64,000 nt of DNA, from NCBI GenBank assembly GCA_030765045.1, contig CM060962.1, positions 263,156,647-263,220,646 of the forward strand. Direction: 5' to 3'. Positions 15,375 to 26,850 of this stretch are shown here, in pieces. A program made the position numbers and the translations under genes. The stretch's first letter is position 1; the number at the start of each line of letters is the position of its first letter. The stretch comes from Tenodera sinensis. Lineage: Eukaryota > Arthropoda > Insecta > Mantodea > Mantidae. The notes below the pieces were generated by a model. It saw only the letters and a program-made list of their open reading frames with translations. It did no database searches and was not told the DNA's origin.

Positions 15375-16174
15375 GTGTATGAAGAGATGCTACCGCCCCC
15401 CCCCAAAAAAAAAAAAACCTAACGCGTTATTTTCATATGGGTATAAAGCTCAGTTGTTTACCTTTATACAGCGCCTAGACTTTCCCCGTTTGCGTATATA
15501 CTTCCATTATATATTTCATTATAGGTACAAAGGGAATAGCAATTGTCAAATATTTATACACTTACTGCTATACACTGGCCTTGAAATTCCTCTCTGCTTT
15601 ATGATATGGCGAGAAAAACAGAATTACAACAATACTTTAAAACAACGACAAAAGGTTTAAGCATTCAAACCACTAATAATAGATATTTCGGAAATCCCCT
15701 ATATCGAAAAACTGTCATTTGAAACAAATTGTGCTCCAAGGATATCTACATGTAGATACTGCAGTTTGTTTTTGTCTATATCTTATGCCCGACAAAAAAT
15801 TAGCAAACTTCCATTTGATTGAAGAGGACTTCACAGACTAATCCCATAAAATTTAAGACATGCATTTTATTTGTAATGTAAATAGTTGACAAAATGGTAT
15901 TTTAATCAGTTTAATATAGTTGATATTGAAAAAATCAAAGAATTGAAACTTTTTCCACGTAAACGATAGCTTGGGCTAAGAGATTTTGTTGAGAAACTTT
16001 ATGCAACACCTCTGGATGATACTGAACTTAAATACCAAGAGAAGTCTCGGCCATTGTGTAGTGTCATAACCATTGTATTAATATAGCTTAACTATGTGCT
16101 ATGATGTGTAGTATGTTTTGGCACTCGGTGCTTCTACAAAGCAAAGATTACATATCAGCTTCTGTTTGTTACAG
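15375..16174. other. Non-coding DNA upstream of the TMTC exon
   Basis: AT-rich sequence with C9 and A13 runs at about 15396-15417. It is presumed intron of the TMTC gene. The end, 16160-16174, is the polypyrimidine tract and AG acceptor of the exon that follows. Confidence 0.55.
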
Positions 16175-16315
16175 TAGTGGACCACCCAGCTCATTCTCCG
16201 TGTGGCTGAGTGCATTGCTGGGCGGTCTGTCCATGTTTGCCAAGGAGACTGGGATAACAGTTATGTTGGTGAACCTGGCATATGATTTCTACCGCTCCTG
16301 GCACTCCATTAAGAG
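16175..16315 (+). CDS. TMTC-family gene, internal coding exon
   Basis: The exon is bounded by a good acceptor (tctgtttgttacag) and donor (AG|gtaaat). It encodes about 47 residues including 'AKETGITVMLVNLAYDFY', which I recognise as the conserved AKE-x-GIT-x-L...YD loop of TMTC proteins (ER multi-pass proteins with C-terminal TPRs, linked to O-mannosylation of cadherins). 'SVWLSALLGGLSMF' before it would be part of a membrane segment. The reading phase is one base of the preceding codon at the start and two bases at the end, and it continues in frame into 20977. Codon use is clearly richer in GC than the surroundings. The most similar family member may be TMTC1, but I cannot settle that. No other exon upstream was recognised. 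Confidence 0.8.
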
Positions 16316-16325
16316 GTAAATATAG

Positions 16326-16895
16326 ATATCGCTATTCGGTCTACCTATTTAACACAAGGATACTAATAATGTTGGCAAACAACCTAATGACTTCCACCGA
16401 TCCTGGAGCTCTATTAAACAACAGTAGTGCTGTTGGGAAGTTTTCCCGTATTAGTCAGGGGTAACTCCTATTATGGAACCTAACATACGACCTACATCAC
16501 TACTGACAGTGCATTAAAAGGTAAGTGTGGCACTGGGATGTTACTCACGTTGAACAGGGATAACTAGTGTTGTTGAATACTATCTCCTTCGACATTCCAT
16601 TAAAATGTATGTATGCTTTGGGAGGTCTGCTGAGGTTGATTATGAATGACTGGTACTGGTGAATCCGGTAGACGGTCTCTATCACTTCTGAAAGCCGATT
16701 AAAATGTAAGTATGCTACTGGGAGATCTACCCAATTTATCGAGGGATAACAGCTGGTGTTGGTAAACCGGGCCTACGATCGCTATTCTTAACAAAGCTTA
16801 AACAGCTAAGTACGCTACTGAGAGGTCTGTCCACATTAAGAAAGTATAACAGTAAAGTTGTTCACACATGAGAAAGATTTGCTTGACTACATTAC
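16326..16895 (+). repeat. Tandem array of decayed TMTC exon/donor copies
   Basis: About six consecutive units of roughly 80-103 bp (about 16326-16428, 16429-16531, 16532-16615, 16616-16714, 16715-16814, 16815-16895). Each resembles the exon from 'GCTGGGCGGTCTGTCC' (16217) to its end, followed by a donor-like GTAAGTATGC. Shared words include 'ACTGGGAGGTCTG', 'GGGATAAC', 'TGTTGGT.AACC', 'CCTACGAT' and 'CATTAAAA.GTAAGTATGC'. The copies contain many stops and cannot code. All appear to lack about six bases (the GAGACT of the exon), so they descend from one another rather than independently from the exon. The exon's 5' part and acceptor are not included. Confidence 0.8.
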
Positions 16896-17817
16896 AGCAA
16901 TATCAATTACAAAACACATTTAAGTTTAATGTTGAACGAACTAATAAAAATATCCGTAGATAGCAATTTTCGGCTTAAACATGCGTCATTGGAAGATAAA
17001 ATTATTAGGAGGTAGCAGACACGAAACGCTTGTTTGTGCCACTGAAAGCAAAAATGAAACGTTTTTACTTGTCCAACTGGTTTGGAAAGTGAAAATGACA
17101 CCCACGCTACCATCAGCAAACCCTGGAATGTTGCCAACATATCTTTTTTATATTCTCTAAAAAATCTACAATATCTGGAAGGAAGCGGTGATAGGAAAAG
17201 ATGAACGTTACAAAATGTGTTCCAAATAAGGAGGTCTGCAACTGGTTTAGATTAAAACAATTCGTTCCTTGCAACCGTATAGTAAAAAATCCTAAAGTGT
17301 TTGATCGTCGTTTACACATAAATATCTGACACTTTCCAATATAGTCTCATTCATCGTCTGTAGCTATAATCTGTCTCAATGTAGAACGACCCTATTGAAA
17401 ACACACGGAAGGAAAGGAATACAGAGAGATACTCTTAGACTGCTGATTGGTGGAGGGAAATTCATAGGTGTTAAAAAGGCGGTTAAGCCCTCCTCTCCGA
17501 TATGTGTACAATGAGATAATTCTAGTTTGAGACAGATTATAGTCGTCTTGCATATATATAGACAAAACCAATGACTTCCACGTACCTGACTATGAATCTG
17601 ACAAAAAGGAAAGTCCATAGTAACTTATTGTTAATAAAGATGCCCTTATCATCGGATTTGTTCCACTATATAATACTTTATAACCAATATACCGGGCTAG
17701 TCTTCTCATCCTGCGGATTGGTTACTCGGCAACCCTGAATTTTACAGAGAATGTGAAATGCAGGTACTGACACCGCATTCACCAGCCTGCTTATTAGGAC
17801 TACGATGGTACTCGTTA
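16896..17817. other. Presumed intron, nothing recognised
   Basis: Lies between the exon array and a SINE-like unit. I see no exon with both splice sites and no repeat match elsewhere in the window. Confidence 0.45.
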
Positions 17818-18047
17818 ACGTGCTGTAGTAGCGCAATGGTTAACATACTGTAAGGTCATGTTGAAGGTCGGCAGTTCAAAACCTGCGAACAAATATTTTT
17901 TTAAAGTCATTTTTGTTTATAGTTTTAGAACGTTCTAGCAAATCATGTGTTCTTTCCCAATGCACTAGAAAGTACATTTTCCTTTACTTATGAACTTCCA
18001 GCCGTTTGTGCTCACTGTGGCACACTGTTTATCTGTGTTGTTGTTGT

Positions 18048-18095
<48 letters not shown>
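17818..18095 (+). repeat. tRNA-derived SINE-like unit with poly(T)
   Basis: Starts with 'cgtgctgtagtagcgcaatggtta', which contains an A-box-like TAGCGCAATGG. A B-box-like AGTTCAAAACC follows about 40 bp later, the correct spacing for an RNA polymerase III internal promoter. The body runs to a 47-bp T-run at 18049-18095. It is not a functional tRNA, as no acceptor stem is visible. Confidence 0.55.
18049..18095. repeat. Poly(T) tract
   Basis: About 47 consecutive T residues. The following 'cctccaacatg.tgtcatatcgga' recurs at 31867-31890, so this flank belongs to a shared repeat. Confidence 0.9.
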
Positions 18096-18102
<7 letters not shown>

Positions 18103-18426
18103 CGTCCTCCAACATGGTGTCATATCGGACGATGTCTATCTGTGTGATCACCCGGCATGGTGTCATAGTCACTGCTAAATGCACTACTTTGGGAACCAGA
18201 AAAGTTCACAATGATGATAAAACGGGCTTTTAAACGCTATCTAGTTTGTATTTACATACTGCATTTTGTAAACTCTAGAGCAATTTATTGGCTTTCTTTT
18301 GTATGAAACGATAGCTTCAAGTAGAAAAATATTATGTAATGATGCCTTATGCTTGTAACGTATAATTATGATGTTTATTAAAGTACATTTTAACTAAAGC
18401 GCGTCTCACCCTTAAAAGACAGTACA

Positions 18427-19070
18427 CGTTAAATGGAGCGCAGTGTTGCAACATGTACTAGTTGCGAATCTTTCTCCGCGAGCGACTCGAGGTGACCAGA
18501 GTCCTGTACTTAGTCCTTCAATTGCTGCTTGACGAGATGGGCACTTTTAACTTTGGTATCCCTCCGTGCCTTTGTTACTGTATGACCTAAATTTACAAAT
18601 GACTCGTCTGTATAAACAATTGATTTCCCCTGAGACCTAAACCTTTTACGTCTTTTAGATATTTATGTCGCCATCTGATGATATCATCTCTTTCTATTAA
18701 TATGCACTTGTTACCCTTTCTTTCATATTCGAACCCCAAATCAGAGTGGCCCTTGAGAAATTTGGTAGGGTCTCATCACTGTTGAACTGTGACAAAATTA
18801 TATTCAGCGTGGGTGGAATATTTGCAAACAGTAAAGAATGAACAATTCGCCGCACTCCACCTTGCACTATTCAATCATATTGCGTTAACCTAGCGTTTTG
18901 TGTAGTCCCGCCCTTTTTGCTTTCTTTTTCGATGGCGTTCTTAGAAGTCCTTTCATTAGTTCCCTTTTAATCATACACACTACTGCTTCTGAACACCCGA
19001 TAGCCTTAGCTGTTTCTTTTACCGCCTTAGTTACACGCATTTTACTTAAAAAATAATCTAACACATTCAT
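18427..19070 (-). pseudogene. DDE transposase relic (Tc1/mariner-like superfamily)
   Basis: From 19070 leftwards there is a 61-codon frame, 'MNVLDYFLSKMRVTKAVKET...AIGCSEAVVCMIKRE', reading as a helix-turn-helix of the type found at the N-terminus of IS630/Tc1-like insect transposases, followed by a basic 'PSKKKAKR'. Further left, in broken frames, 'RWRHKYLKDVK' and a decayed block at the position of the first catalytic Asp can be made out. The middle is missing or scrambled. I give no family name beyond the superfamily. Confidence 0.5.
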
Positions 19071-20019
19071 AATTATTTGGCGTTCCTTACTTCTTTATTT
19101 ACCAACATATCGTCCCTTCCTAGCTTCACCCTCCATAACTACAAATATTTACAAAAATATTAAACAAATAACGCAATAACAGCTCACAGTTACACACACG
19201 GCTTCTTTCGAACTAATGTTAGTGCTGCTCCTTATACTATCTTCTGTGTCAGGCCTGACGCTGAATAGATGAATACCTTTTGTTTGCCTTACTGGATAGA
19301 AGAAAGAGGTTACTGCCTTTTGGTTTATTTTAAAAACTTTCTCCAACCTTCCTCAACATTTGTTCTCGCTGGTTCCCTGATGTAAACTCAATAACAAAAA
19401 AGTTTCACACTGCGTAACTTTTGCAGTGCACAGATATAAAATTTTCCGAAAACATTTAATTTAAAAAATTATAACACTTAACTGGGTAAACATAGAGAAT
19501 TCAAAGTAGGCAGGTAGTAGCACTATAGTTTACTCTACCTAAGTAAAAAATATAGATGCATTCTAGCAGTTAGTTTGTTAGTTAGTGCGTGATGAGTGTA
19601 GAAACAGCAAATATCGGACTTCTATTGAAAAAAACGTTTTCTGAAGAAATTTGGGCCTATAGAAATGTATAATGACTCTGAAAAGGATATAACCTGATAG
19701 AGAAAAAAAAATCTGCATAGGATAATGTGTTCAAACGTGAAATTTATAACAAATGGATATTTATACTATGCTATCAGGAATCTGGCAACAGAGCGAGGGT
19801 AGAAAAGGACGCGGCTAATGGCAACTTGTATGCGCTAGATAGAGACAGAGATGTCCCATTTAACTCCATACTGTCTTCTAAGAGTGAAACGCTATATAGT
19901 AACAATTTTTGTTCTTATGAGATTCATACAATTAAAGTAAGTGAAGTGACACTTCCATGCCAAACTATGAGTTCTTTTTAAATTTAGTAAACACAAAAGG
20001 TAGCCTCAAATGGCAGTAT
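19071..20019. other. Presumed intron, nothing recognised
   Basis: AT-rich sequence. The short open frame at 19727-19981 has no recognisable domain and no splice support that I trust. Confidence 0.4.
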
Positions 20020-20095
20020 TTGAACCCGAGACGTTTACCAATAAAGACCAAAGTGCACATTGTTGTGCTAAAAGAGGAAGCCAATTCATGTGTAG
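20020..20095 (-). repeat. tRNA-like SINE head
   Basis: On the - strand the unit reads 'tttagcacaacaatg' (weak A box) and then 'tcgggttcaaatactg' (good B box, GGTTCAAATAC). Its body is not defined, so this is a weak call. Confidence 0.35.
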
Positions 20096-20223
20096 TGGTA
20101 TAAAACAGTCATTTCGGCCGAAATTTGATACGACGCGATGCCGTGGGCAGTGTTTACACCATAACCTGTAAAATACCGGGACCACATAACTTCTGAATCC
20201 GCAGGATGAGGAGAGTCACCCGT

Positions 20224-20916
20224 ATACACAATGTCCCAAAATTAGACCGACACACTTCGGGAGATAGATAACATTATTGTAGGAATGCTTTTGCTGTGGT
20301 GCTTTGTTTAAGCGCTAGACGAGTTAATGTTACAGATCACTGCCTCCCACACAGTTTAAGTATTTATGGCAAAATCAACACTGCAAATTAGTATTGCATT
20401 TATCTTAGCACACAATCCTAGTCCAAGTAACAAACACAGAACACATAAACAAAACACAAATATCTCATTGTTAATCACAGCTTTACTATTCAAAGTGAAT
20501 GTTGGAACGCACGCCCATTGCGATTAACACAACTAGTGCATCGGCGTGCCCTATTCCGCCGTACTCTCGCAAATACACTAGCCATCTCTCTGGTTTAAAA
20601 GTTTGTCGATCCAACTTTGAATATTAGAGCTGTGAGTAACTGTAAACAATGAGATGTATGTGTTTTGTTTATGTGTGTTGTGTTTATTTCTTGGGTTAGG
20701 ATTGTGTGCTTTACTAAGATAAATGCAATGCTAATTTTTATTGCTGATTTTGCCTTACATACTTAAACTGGGTGGAAGACAGTAATCTATGACATTAACC
20801 CGTCTAGCACTTAAATGAAGCACGGCAGCAAAAAGCTTTCCTTAATAAAAGGTGTTTACATAATGCTATCTATCAGCTCCCAAAGTTTGTTGGTCTAATT
20901 TTGGGACACGTATATA
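20224..20916. mobile_element. Long inverted-repeat (foldback) element
   Basis: The left arm, 20224-20496, and right arm, 20615-20916, are inverted copies of each other. Shared words in order are 'tgtcccaaaattagacc', 'gctagac.ggttaatgt', 'agtttaagtat.ta.ggcaaaatca', 'attgcatttatctta', 'cacacaatcctarycca', 'cataaacaaaacaca' and 'atctcattg'. A spacer of about 118 bp separates them. The outer ends (TATAC.C..TGTCCC) end in TA-rich sequence, suggesting a TA target as used by Tc1/mariner-type machinery. No open frame of note, so it is non-autonomous. The whole unit could form a hairpin of about 270 bp. Confidence 0.85.
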
Positions 20917-20976
20917 TTAGGTATAAATATCCCAACAGCTGTGCAATATCTTATCAAAAATGTATTGTTTTTCCAG

Positions 20977-21049
20977 AACGGTTACGGAAGTACGGTGGAA
21001 TGAAGAGACACTACATTTTTCAAGAAGAGCAGCTAAGATACTTCTTTCT
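20977..21049 (+). CDS. TMTC-family gene, next coding exon
   Basis: A 73-bp segment between a strong acceptor (tgtattgtttttccag) and a strong donor (TCT|gtaagtg). With the two bases carried from the exon ending at 16315 it makes 25 uninterrupted codons: 'RTVTEVRWNEETLHFSRR' and then 'AAKILLS'. It ends in phase 0. The other two frames contain stops. The basic, hydrophilic stretch followed by a start of hydrophobic residues would suit the loop leading into the next membrane segment of a TMTC protein. The family link rests on its fit to the upstream exon, not on a motif of its own. The intron would be 4,661 bp and contains the exon array and the foldback element. Confidence 0.65.
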
Positions 21050-22463
21050 GTAAGTGTTTTACTTATATACCTAAATATTTAGAATACGCCCATTTTATTC
21101 TCATGCATGAACTATAATTATTTAAAAATATTCTAAATGATAACCAACTGGAAGTTAATTGTTAGCATTTTCCTTCTATCTTAATCTTATCTATGATGCA
21201 ATTATTTTACTAAATTTCATGTGATCATTTAAAAAATAAATAAATATACGCATTCATGCACTGCGATCCCACTTATACTACCCATATAAGACTTTGTTTT
21301 TACCTACATGTTCATCAAAATCATGTTATCAATAGTGAAAACAATTATAAATGCGCATTCATATACGTAGCTTTAGATTTTCTTTTACGCAAGAAGTTAA
21401 GACAATTTCAAGACATGCAATAGTGTAACAAATGAAAACGCCAGTTGCTGCTGAATAGAGGTTATTACTTATATGTTTAGTGTAAGGCAAACGTTACACT
21501 GGAGACACTGTAGCACGCACTGAGAATCGGTACAACTGATCCGTTGAATCTAAATTGCAATTAAAGTAGTGAGTCAATACTCATAACTGAACTAAACTGG
21601 GCACTGACTACTAAATTCCACTGAACTCAACTTCCCGGGACTAGTCAGTTGCTTATTTAGGACCGAATACAAAACGAACGTTGTAGAAAAAGGAAGGCCG
21701 AAACAAATTCTCTGGAGCAGGGAAAGTGCACCCAAAGGCTATTGTTCTGAGAAAGGCCGGGCCCAGGTAGTTGGGCGGGTGTGCGCTAACTCTAGCGGCC
21801 CGTAGACAGCACGACAATATGAATGTATGCTTGTCATGGATTCAATTGAATTGAATACATTTAGCCTTTATATCCTCTATATTAAGAGACGTAAGGTGGA
21901 CCTGAGTTTGTATCCACTTCAAGATTACACTAAAAATCTAGGATTTTGAAGACATAAAACAAATTAATAATGCTGTCTGTATCACTAATTTTAAACTATT
22001 TGTGATGTATTATTAAGATGTCAAGGGTAGAGCAGTTTTTGTACTGGGTGGTCGTTGAATAGGTCATTCAATAGCCTTAAATGACCCGCTCAAGACGGGT
22101 ATGAAATCCTGAGCTGGTTATAAGGACTAGAGTCTCAAAAGTTAAAGCTTATTGAAATATACAATGTGTTGTGTGAGAATTGTCTTTGAGTTTTCTTATT
22201 ATTATGACTGTTCTTGATTTGTCATTAGATCGCTGGAGAAACTACCGAAAAAGTCGCTCTTTAGCAAAGAATGTCTACGCACGATATTTACGCAACAGCC
22301 CAATCATGTGGATAGGGGTGTAGAACATATTGGGAGACATTTTCTGTACCAAAATAGGCTCTATGGACATCGAGCTCATCTGAGCATCATTTCACCTATT
22401 TCATTCACTCATCGATACTACGTTGGAGGATGTTAATAAAGAACAAAAAATGTACCAAAATAG
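21050..22463. other. Presumed intron, nothing recognised
   Basis: AT-rich DNA without a convincing further TMTC exon. A GC-richer patch at 21650-21840 is unassigned. Confidence 0.4.
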
Positions 22464-22739
22464 GATACTGTCAGATGTCTGGTTAATAAGTTTAGGAACA
22501 TGGGAATGCTAAACGCTAAGAAGCGAAAAGGTCATGTTCTAACTGATGAAATTGATACATCAATCGAACGTTCTACAAAGAAGTCTGTAAGACGTATTGT
22601 ACAGCAAATGAGTGTTTCAAACAAGTCTGTTCATACAGCTGCTATACTTTTAAAATTGAAAACACATGGATTGACTAATGTTCATGAATTACAACTTCAT
22701 GACGTTGGGAAATGCCAGGAGTGTCTCTATACCAATTGA
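22464..22739 (+). pseudogene. Mariner-like transposase N-terminus, relic
   Basis: 92 codons open from 'DTVRCLVNKFRNMG' through 'RGHVLTDE'-like 'KGHVLTDEIDTSIERSTKKS', then 'VRRIVQQMSVSNKSVHTA' and 'LKLKTHGLTNVHELQLHDVG'. This is the double helix-turn-helix region of insect mariner-like transposases with the usual order (linker, 'KSVRR', 'LKL...V.HELQ.HD'). The catalytic part that should follow is absent. Single copy here, not functional. Confidence 0.7.
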
Positions 22740-24159
22740 CGCCACTTACAACAAGGATAGTACTCATTATAGTGTATGTTACTGTTAACTGCGAGTATGT
22801 AACCCGGGAGTTTTAGAATGGAAACCCCGGTGTAGAGAGTACGCATACACTCAATACGAGCCGGGTCATAAAACGACCGCTCTGTACAACTTTGGTACTG
22901 CTTTGAAACATTTTGAACACAAAACGGCTGTCCCTGGTCTTCCAGGGGTTAAACATATTCTATTTAGTCTACCACAGGGTGAGGTTGCTGACATGTAAAA
23001 GCCTAAACTGGCGCAGGGAACAAATTTTAAAGCATATGGGATATATAAATTATTCCGTTGATGTGAGAGAATCCCTAAACTCATAACGAAAACAGAAATC
23101 AATCGCACTGGGCACATCTGCATTACCGTTCTGCTCTCCAGGCACTTCCGTGCTCTCTGTCAAGGTATACGGTAAATCAAAACTTCTATTACAGTAGCCT
23201 GGGGGAAGTTCAGGTCTCAGAATGACGTCAAGCTTTCTCTCCGTTAAATCCGCTCGCTGAAGGCATGATTTAAACAGTAACTCTCTAGAGGTTTTGTGGT
23301 CTTGAATTGTAACGCTTCAGTTTACAGAAATGTGGTAGAGCAAAATGCTTAGTAAATTTGGAATTTCCATTAATACTGGTACACTAACTATATCACAAAT
23401 ATGAATATTTAATTTTAACAAATACTTTAATAACGTACATGCATAACAGTAGGAACACGTAGTGATTTCGTAATGATTTTGCTTTCTATAACACCCTATA
23501 TGATAAAGATAGAGATAATGACATTACACGCAATATTGAGATTTCGCAGGAAATATATATATTGAGCTCTCCTAAACAAAGAAAAGACATTTAGTGTGTC
23601 TCTCTGAAGCAGCATTACTTAAAAACATAAATTCGGGAAATATCACGTTCGTGTTAAGTTTCTTATTTTCCAGGGATGTGGCTCAAATATGTTTAGGAAA
23701 ATGGGTTCGTTCCAAAGTACTCTATATGGAAAAATGTATGAACCATCTTTAAAAAAAGGTCAATTCATTTGATATAGAAAAACAAAGTATGATGGCACAC
23801 AATTAGCTAAGTAATTTATAAGCATAGTTTTGAGATATGTAGTAAACATTTCAGCTTCCTGAATTGAAAACTGTAGCATCCTATAGTATTTCAATGTGAA
23901 CAAACAACCAAACAAACAAACAAAAAATCACAGAAAAAATTAAAATGCAGAGCAACGAATTTAAGAGACATTTAAATATGACGAAGTATAGGGATGCCTA
24001 AGTATTAAAGTCAGAACTAATGGAAATATGGCTGAACTCTCACTCGACTTTCCGCAGGGACATCTCAGGTAAAAAATTATTCAATTGCTCGTACAGTCTT
24101 CTGGCGTTTTCAGACAGCACTCACCAGACTGTGCATGCCAGTATAGCGTAAACAATTTT
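22740..24159. other. Non-coding, with a possible family A scrap
   Basis: Mostly unassigned. At 23535-23580 'gagatttcgcaggaaatatat' resembles the reverse complement of the family A 3' part. No exon is supported. Confidence 0.4.
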
Positions 24160-24545
24160 TCGGCAGAAAATTCAAAATATACATTTCATTTGCAATTTGT
24201 GATTAATCAAAACCGTAAGAGCCATTTTCAAGAAAATACAAGTTTTCGAAAAATTTTCCATGTAAAGGGTAGATTAGGGTGAGGCTATTTTCTTCAAAAT
24301 CTTCGTGCCGCATCCTTGAAAGACATTAAACTTAAATACCAACTTTGGTTTTTAACCTACTCTTCATTTTTGAGTTATGCTGTCCACAGACTGACAGACA
24401 CACAGACACACAGACACACATACGGACCTTTTTCTAAAAATGCTTAGTTTTTGGATTCAGGGGTCTCAAAACATATATCTCCGGTTAAATCTCGACATCG
24501 AATTTTTGGGTGGAATACAATACTTCCCCTACTTAGCAGTAGAGA
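24160..24545 (+). repeat. Family A copy, 3' half
   Basis: A clear copy with 'cagaaaattcaaaatatacattt', 'aaagggtagattagggt', 'catccttgaaagacatt', 'aaataccaactttggttttt', 'gagttatgctgtccacag', a short (CAGACA)n run at 24390-24425, 'ggttaaatctcgacatcg' and the terminal hairpin 'ctacttagcagtagag'. It is among the best-conserved 3' halves. Confidence 0.8.
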
Positions 24546-25974
24546 GGAAAAAAAAAGATAAAAGCAATAAACATTTAGTAGCAGTGAAGACATTTATGAG
24601 GATTACTTGCCACGGTGTTGCATACTTATATTCCCTGACCCTAAGTGCAGAATATTTATGATCTAAACTGAAATAACTGACACAGTATTCGATCAGAGGT
24701 GCATATGCGCAACTGAGTGCGTCATATTTGTCAGAGAGGAGCGCATTGACAACCTTTCCGATGCAAATTTTGATTGACAGTTAAAACGGAAACAGCATTA
24801 CCAAACCTTTTTGGGAAAGGGTTTGAAGGTATTAAAGCAAGCGTTGGTTCCGACAACCGAACCAACATGTATGTTTGCTTAATAGTTCGTCTGCTTTTAC
24901 TAGAGTGTGTATGTAGTAAAACTTACTCAAGCAGACAAATAATAGTGCTCCTATTAAAATACACATTAAATTATTCAAATTTTCTCAACATATCGTAAAT
25001 ATCAGAAAGAGAAGTTCATTTACTGTTATAGTTCACCATTAGCTTCTTCTCTGAAGAAGCATGTGTTTGTCTTAAGAAAATAGTCTGAAAATGTTAAATG
25101 TACGCTTAGCTCCTAGCGTGACTTGACGTTATCACATTTAACATTTTACGAGAAAGATCGTATTTGGAGTATTTTATCACCAGAAGTCAGTTGTGCAGTA
25201 TGTCTTGTTTCTTGAGCATCATTGCAATATTAGCAGTACCTACAAAAGCTTCTTCATCTGACTACCCTCCCCGAATGGAGGACTGACACCCGCTAGGATT
25301 TACAAGCCTGTACCTAGGGTCTGGTACCTGTTGGGGAGGACGGAATCCTATGTACCGAACAGAGTGAACACCTGGAAGAGGGTGGTAAGCCCAGCATCAA
25401 GTATGAGAGTGAGGAAGAGGATGATATGAAATGCAGATGAAATGGATGAATGGAAAGGTAATGATGGAGCATTTGTTGGAATGAGAGGCGGGGGAAGCCG
25501 GAGAACCCGGAGAAAATTCATCAAGACGCCACTTCGTCCACCACATGTGGGCCCCTGGGATCCAATCCGAGCCACTTGGTAATAAGGTAACAGTCTACCT
25601 AGCTATGTACAACGTTTGGAAAGAGGGGAAGTTGGATTTACCTCCTTTCCATGTATACGGACTTTGCCATTCTTTAACACTCGGACGTGCATTGTGTTGC
25701 AGTGGCGGGCTGACTACAGTACGTTGCGTCTGATTTACGAAAGCACTTTCAAACGCTATGCGATACGCATTTGCTCATTAGTGACTTCTTTGGTACCGCT
25801 TACGTTTATCAATATTTGGCGACATAGTGCATAGCCTTAGAAGATATACCAAGCGATCATTGCGTAACATATTGCGATATAGACTTTTAATATAGTTCAG
25901 TTTGGGGAAACTCAGTTCGGAAATATATGTAGAGCTAAACTCACTGTTACACAAACCCTTCTTGCAAATGTTTG
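24546..25974. other. Non-coding; unassigned GC-richer repeat-like block
   Basis: 25250-25590 is richer in GC than its flanks and contains phrases such as 'ggagaacccggagaaaa' and 'gggatccaatccgagcc', reminiscent of dispersed insect repeats, but no second copy is present here. No gene is supported. Confidence 0.4.
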
Positions 25975-26850
25975 TTTCTCTATCTGCTACATTTTAAAGC
26001 ACATAAGCATTTTAGGAAATATCTTATTGTTAATTCTCACATAGGTGCACGGGAAATATGGGAATACAGTGCTTTATCCGACAGTGAAATGTTTTAAGAA
26101 CTGGTTGCTATGCGATGTCTTTGAAATTCGGTTCTCTTTGTAAGGCCAAGAGATAAAAAGACTAATAATATATTCCCTATTTGAGAAAAGTATAAGTATT
26201 AGTAGATTCAAACAAATAATAAAGGACATCTTAGAAATGGTTCACTCAAAAAAGAGGACAATTTGACATAAATTATGTGCTTTAACGAGATCCACATTCT
26301 TTATTTAGTAAGCCGTTGGCTGTCTCTTACTGTTTACCATTTATACAAAAATAGTCCAGAATGAACGGGTGTTCTGAGGACATTTCCAGAGAATTCAAGT
26401 TAGGGCTCTGAAACTGCCATAGGATTGTGAGTCTACACGCCACTCCTACTGAAATAGGAGGTGCGGAATATCATCCAAAGAGACAAGGTTGGACATCACT
26501 GATCTAAGCTCAGCCTTACTTACGAAAGCCCTGAGTTATTTCGCTATCACATGCGCTCTCACTGAATCAGATTTCGCTTAATGTTGACGTATTTTGCATT
26601 AATGTAAGGATCGATTATGTCGTATCCCTGGAAATTTCTGAACTTGAATACCAAGTTTGTTATTTAATCTACTTTTCGTTTTAAGATATGCTGTTCATGA
26701 ATGCATAGGTACATACCTTAATAGATGGTTTTTATAAACGTAGTGCTTTGTTAATCCAGAGTGTCAAAACGTACATTTTTTTTATTAAATATCAGCATCG
26801 AATCTTTGGGTGGAAAACAATCTATACTCCCTCTACTTACGGTAACTAAA
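25975..26850 (+). repeat. Family A copy, nearly full, with internal gap
   Basis: Contains the 5' part ('atatcttattgttaattct', 'gggaatacagt', 'ttcggttctctttg', 'gacataaattatgtgctttaacgagatc', 'tcttactgtttacca', 'cagaatgaacgg') and the 3' part ('cttgaataccaagtttg', 'atcagcatcgaatctttgggtgg', 'ctacttacggtaacta'). The middle, about 26400-26630, is replaced by unrelated DNA. Confidence 0.7.

Noticed and set aside
16326..16895. Mutually exclusive alternative exons
   Set aside because: The units lack acceptor sites and contain stops; only two keep donor-like ends. Degenerate duplication fits better.
23140..23170. A 23-bp exon between 'ctctccag' and 'gtatac'
   Set aside because: Too short to support, no frame continuity tested by any known family motif.
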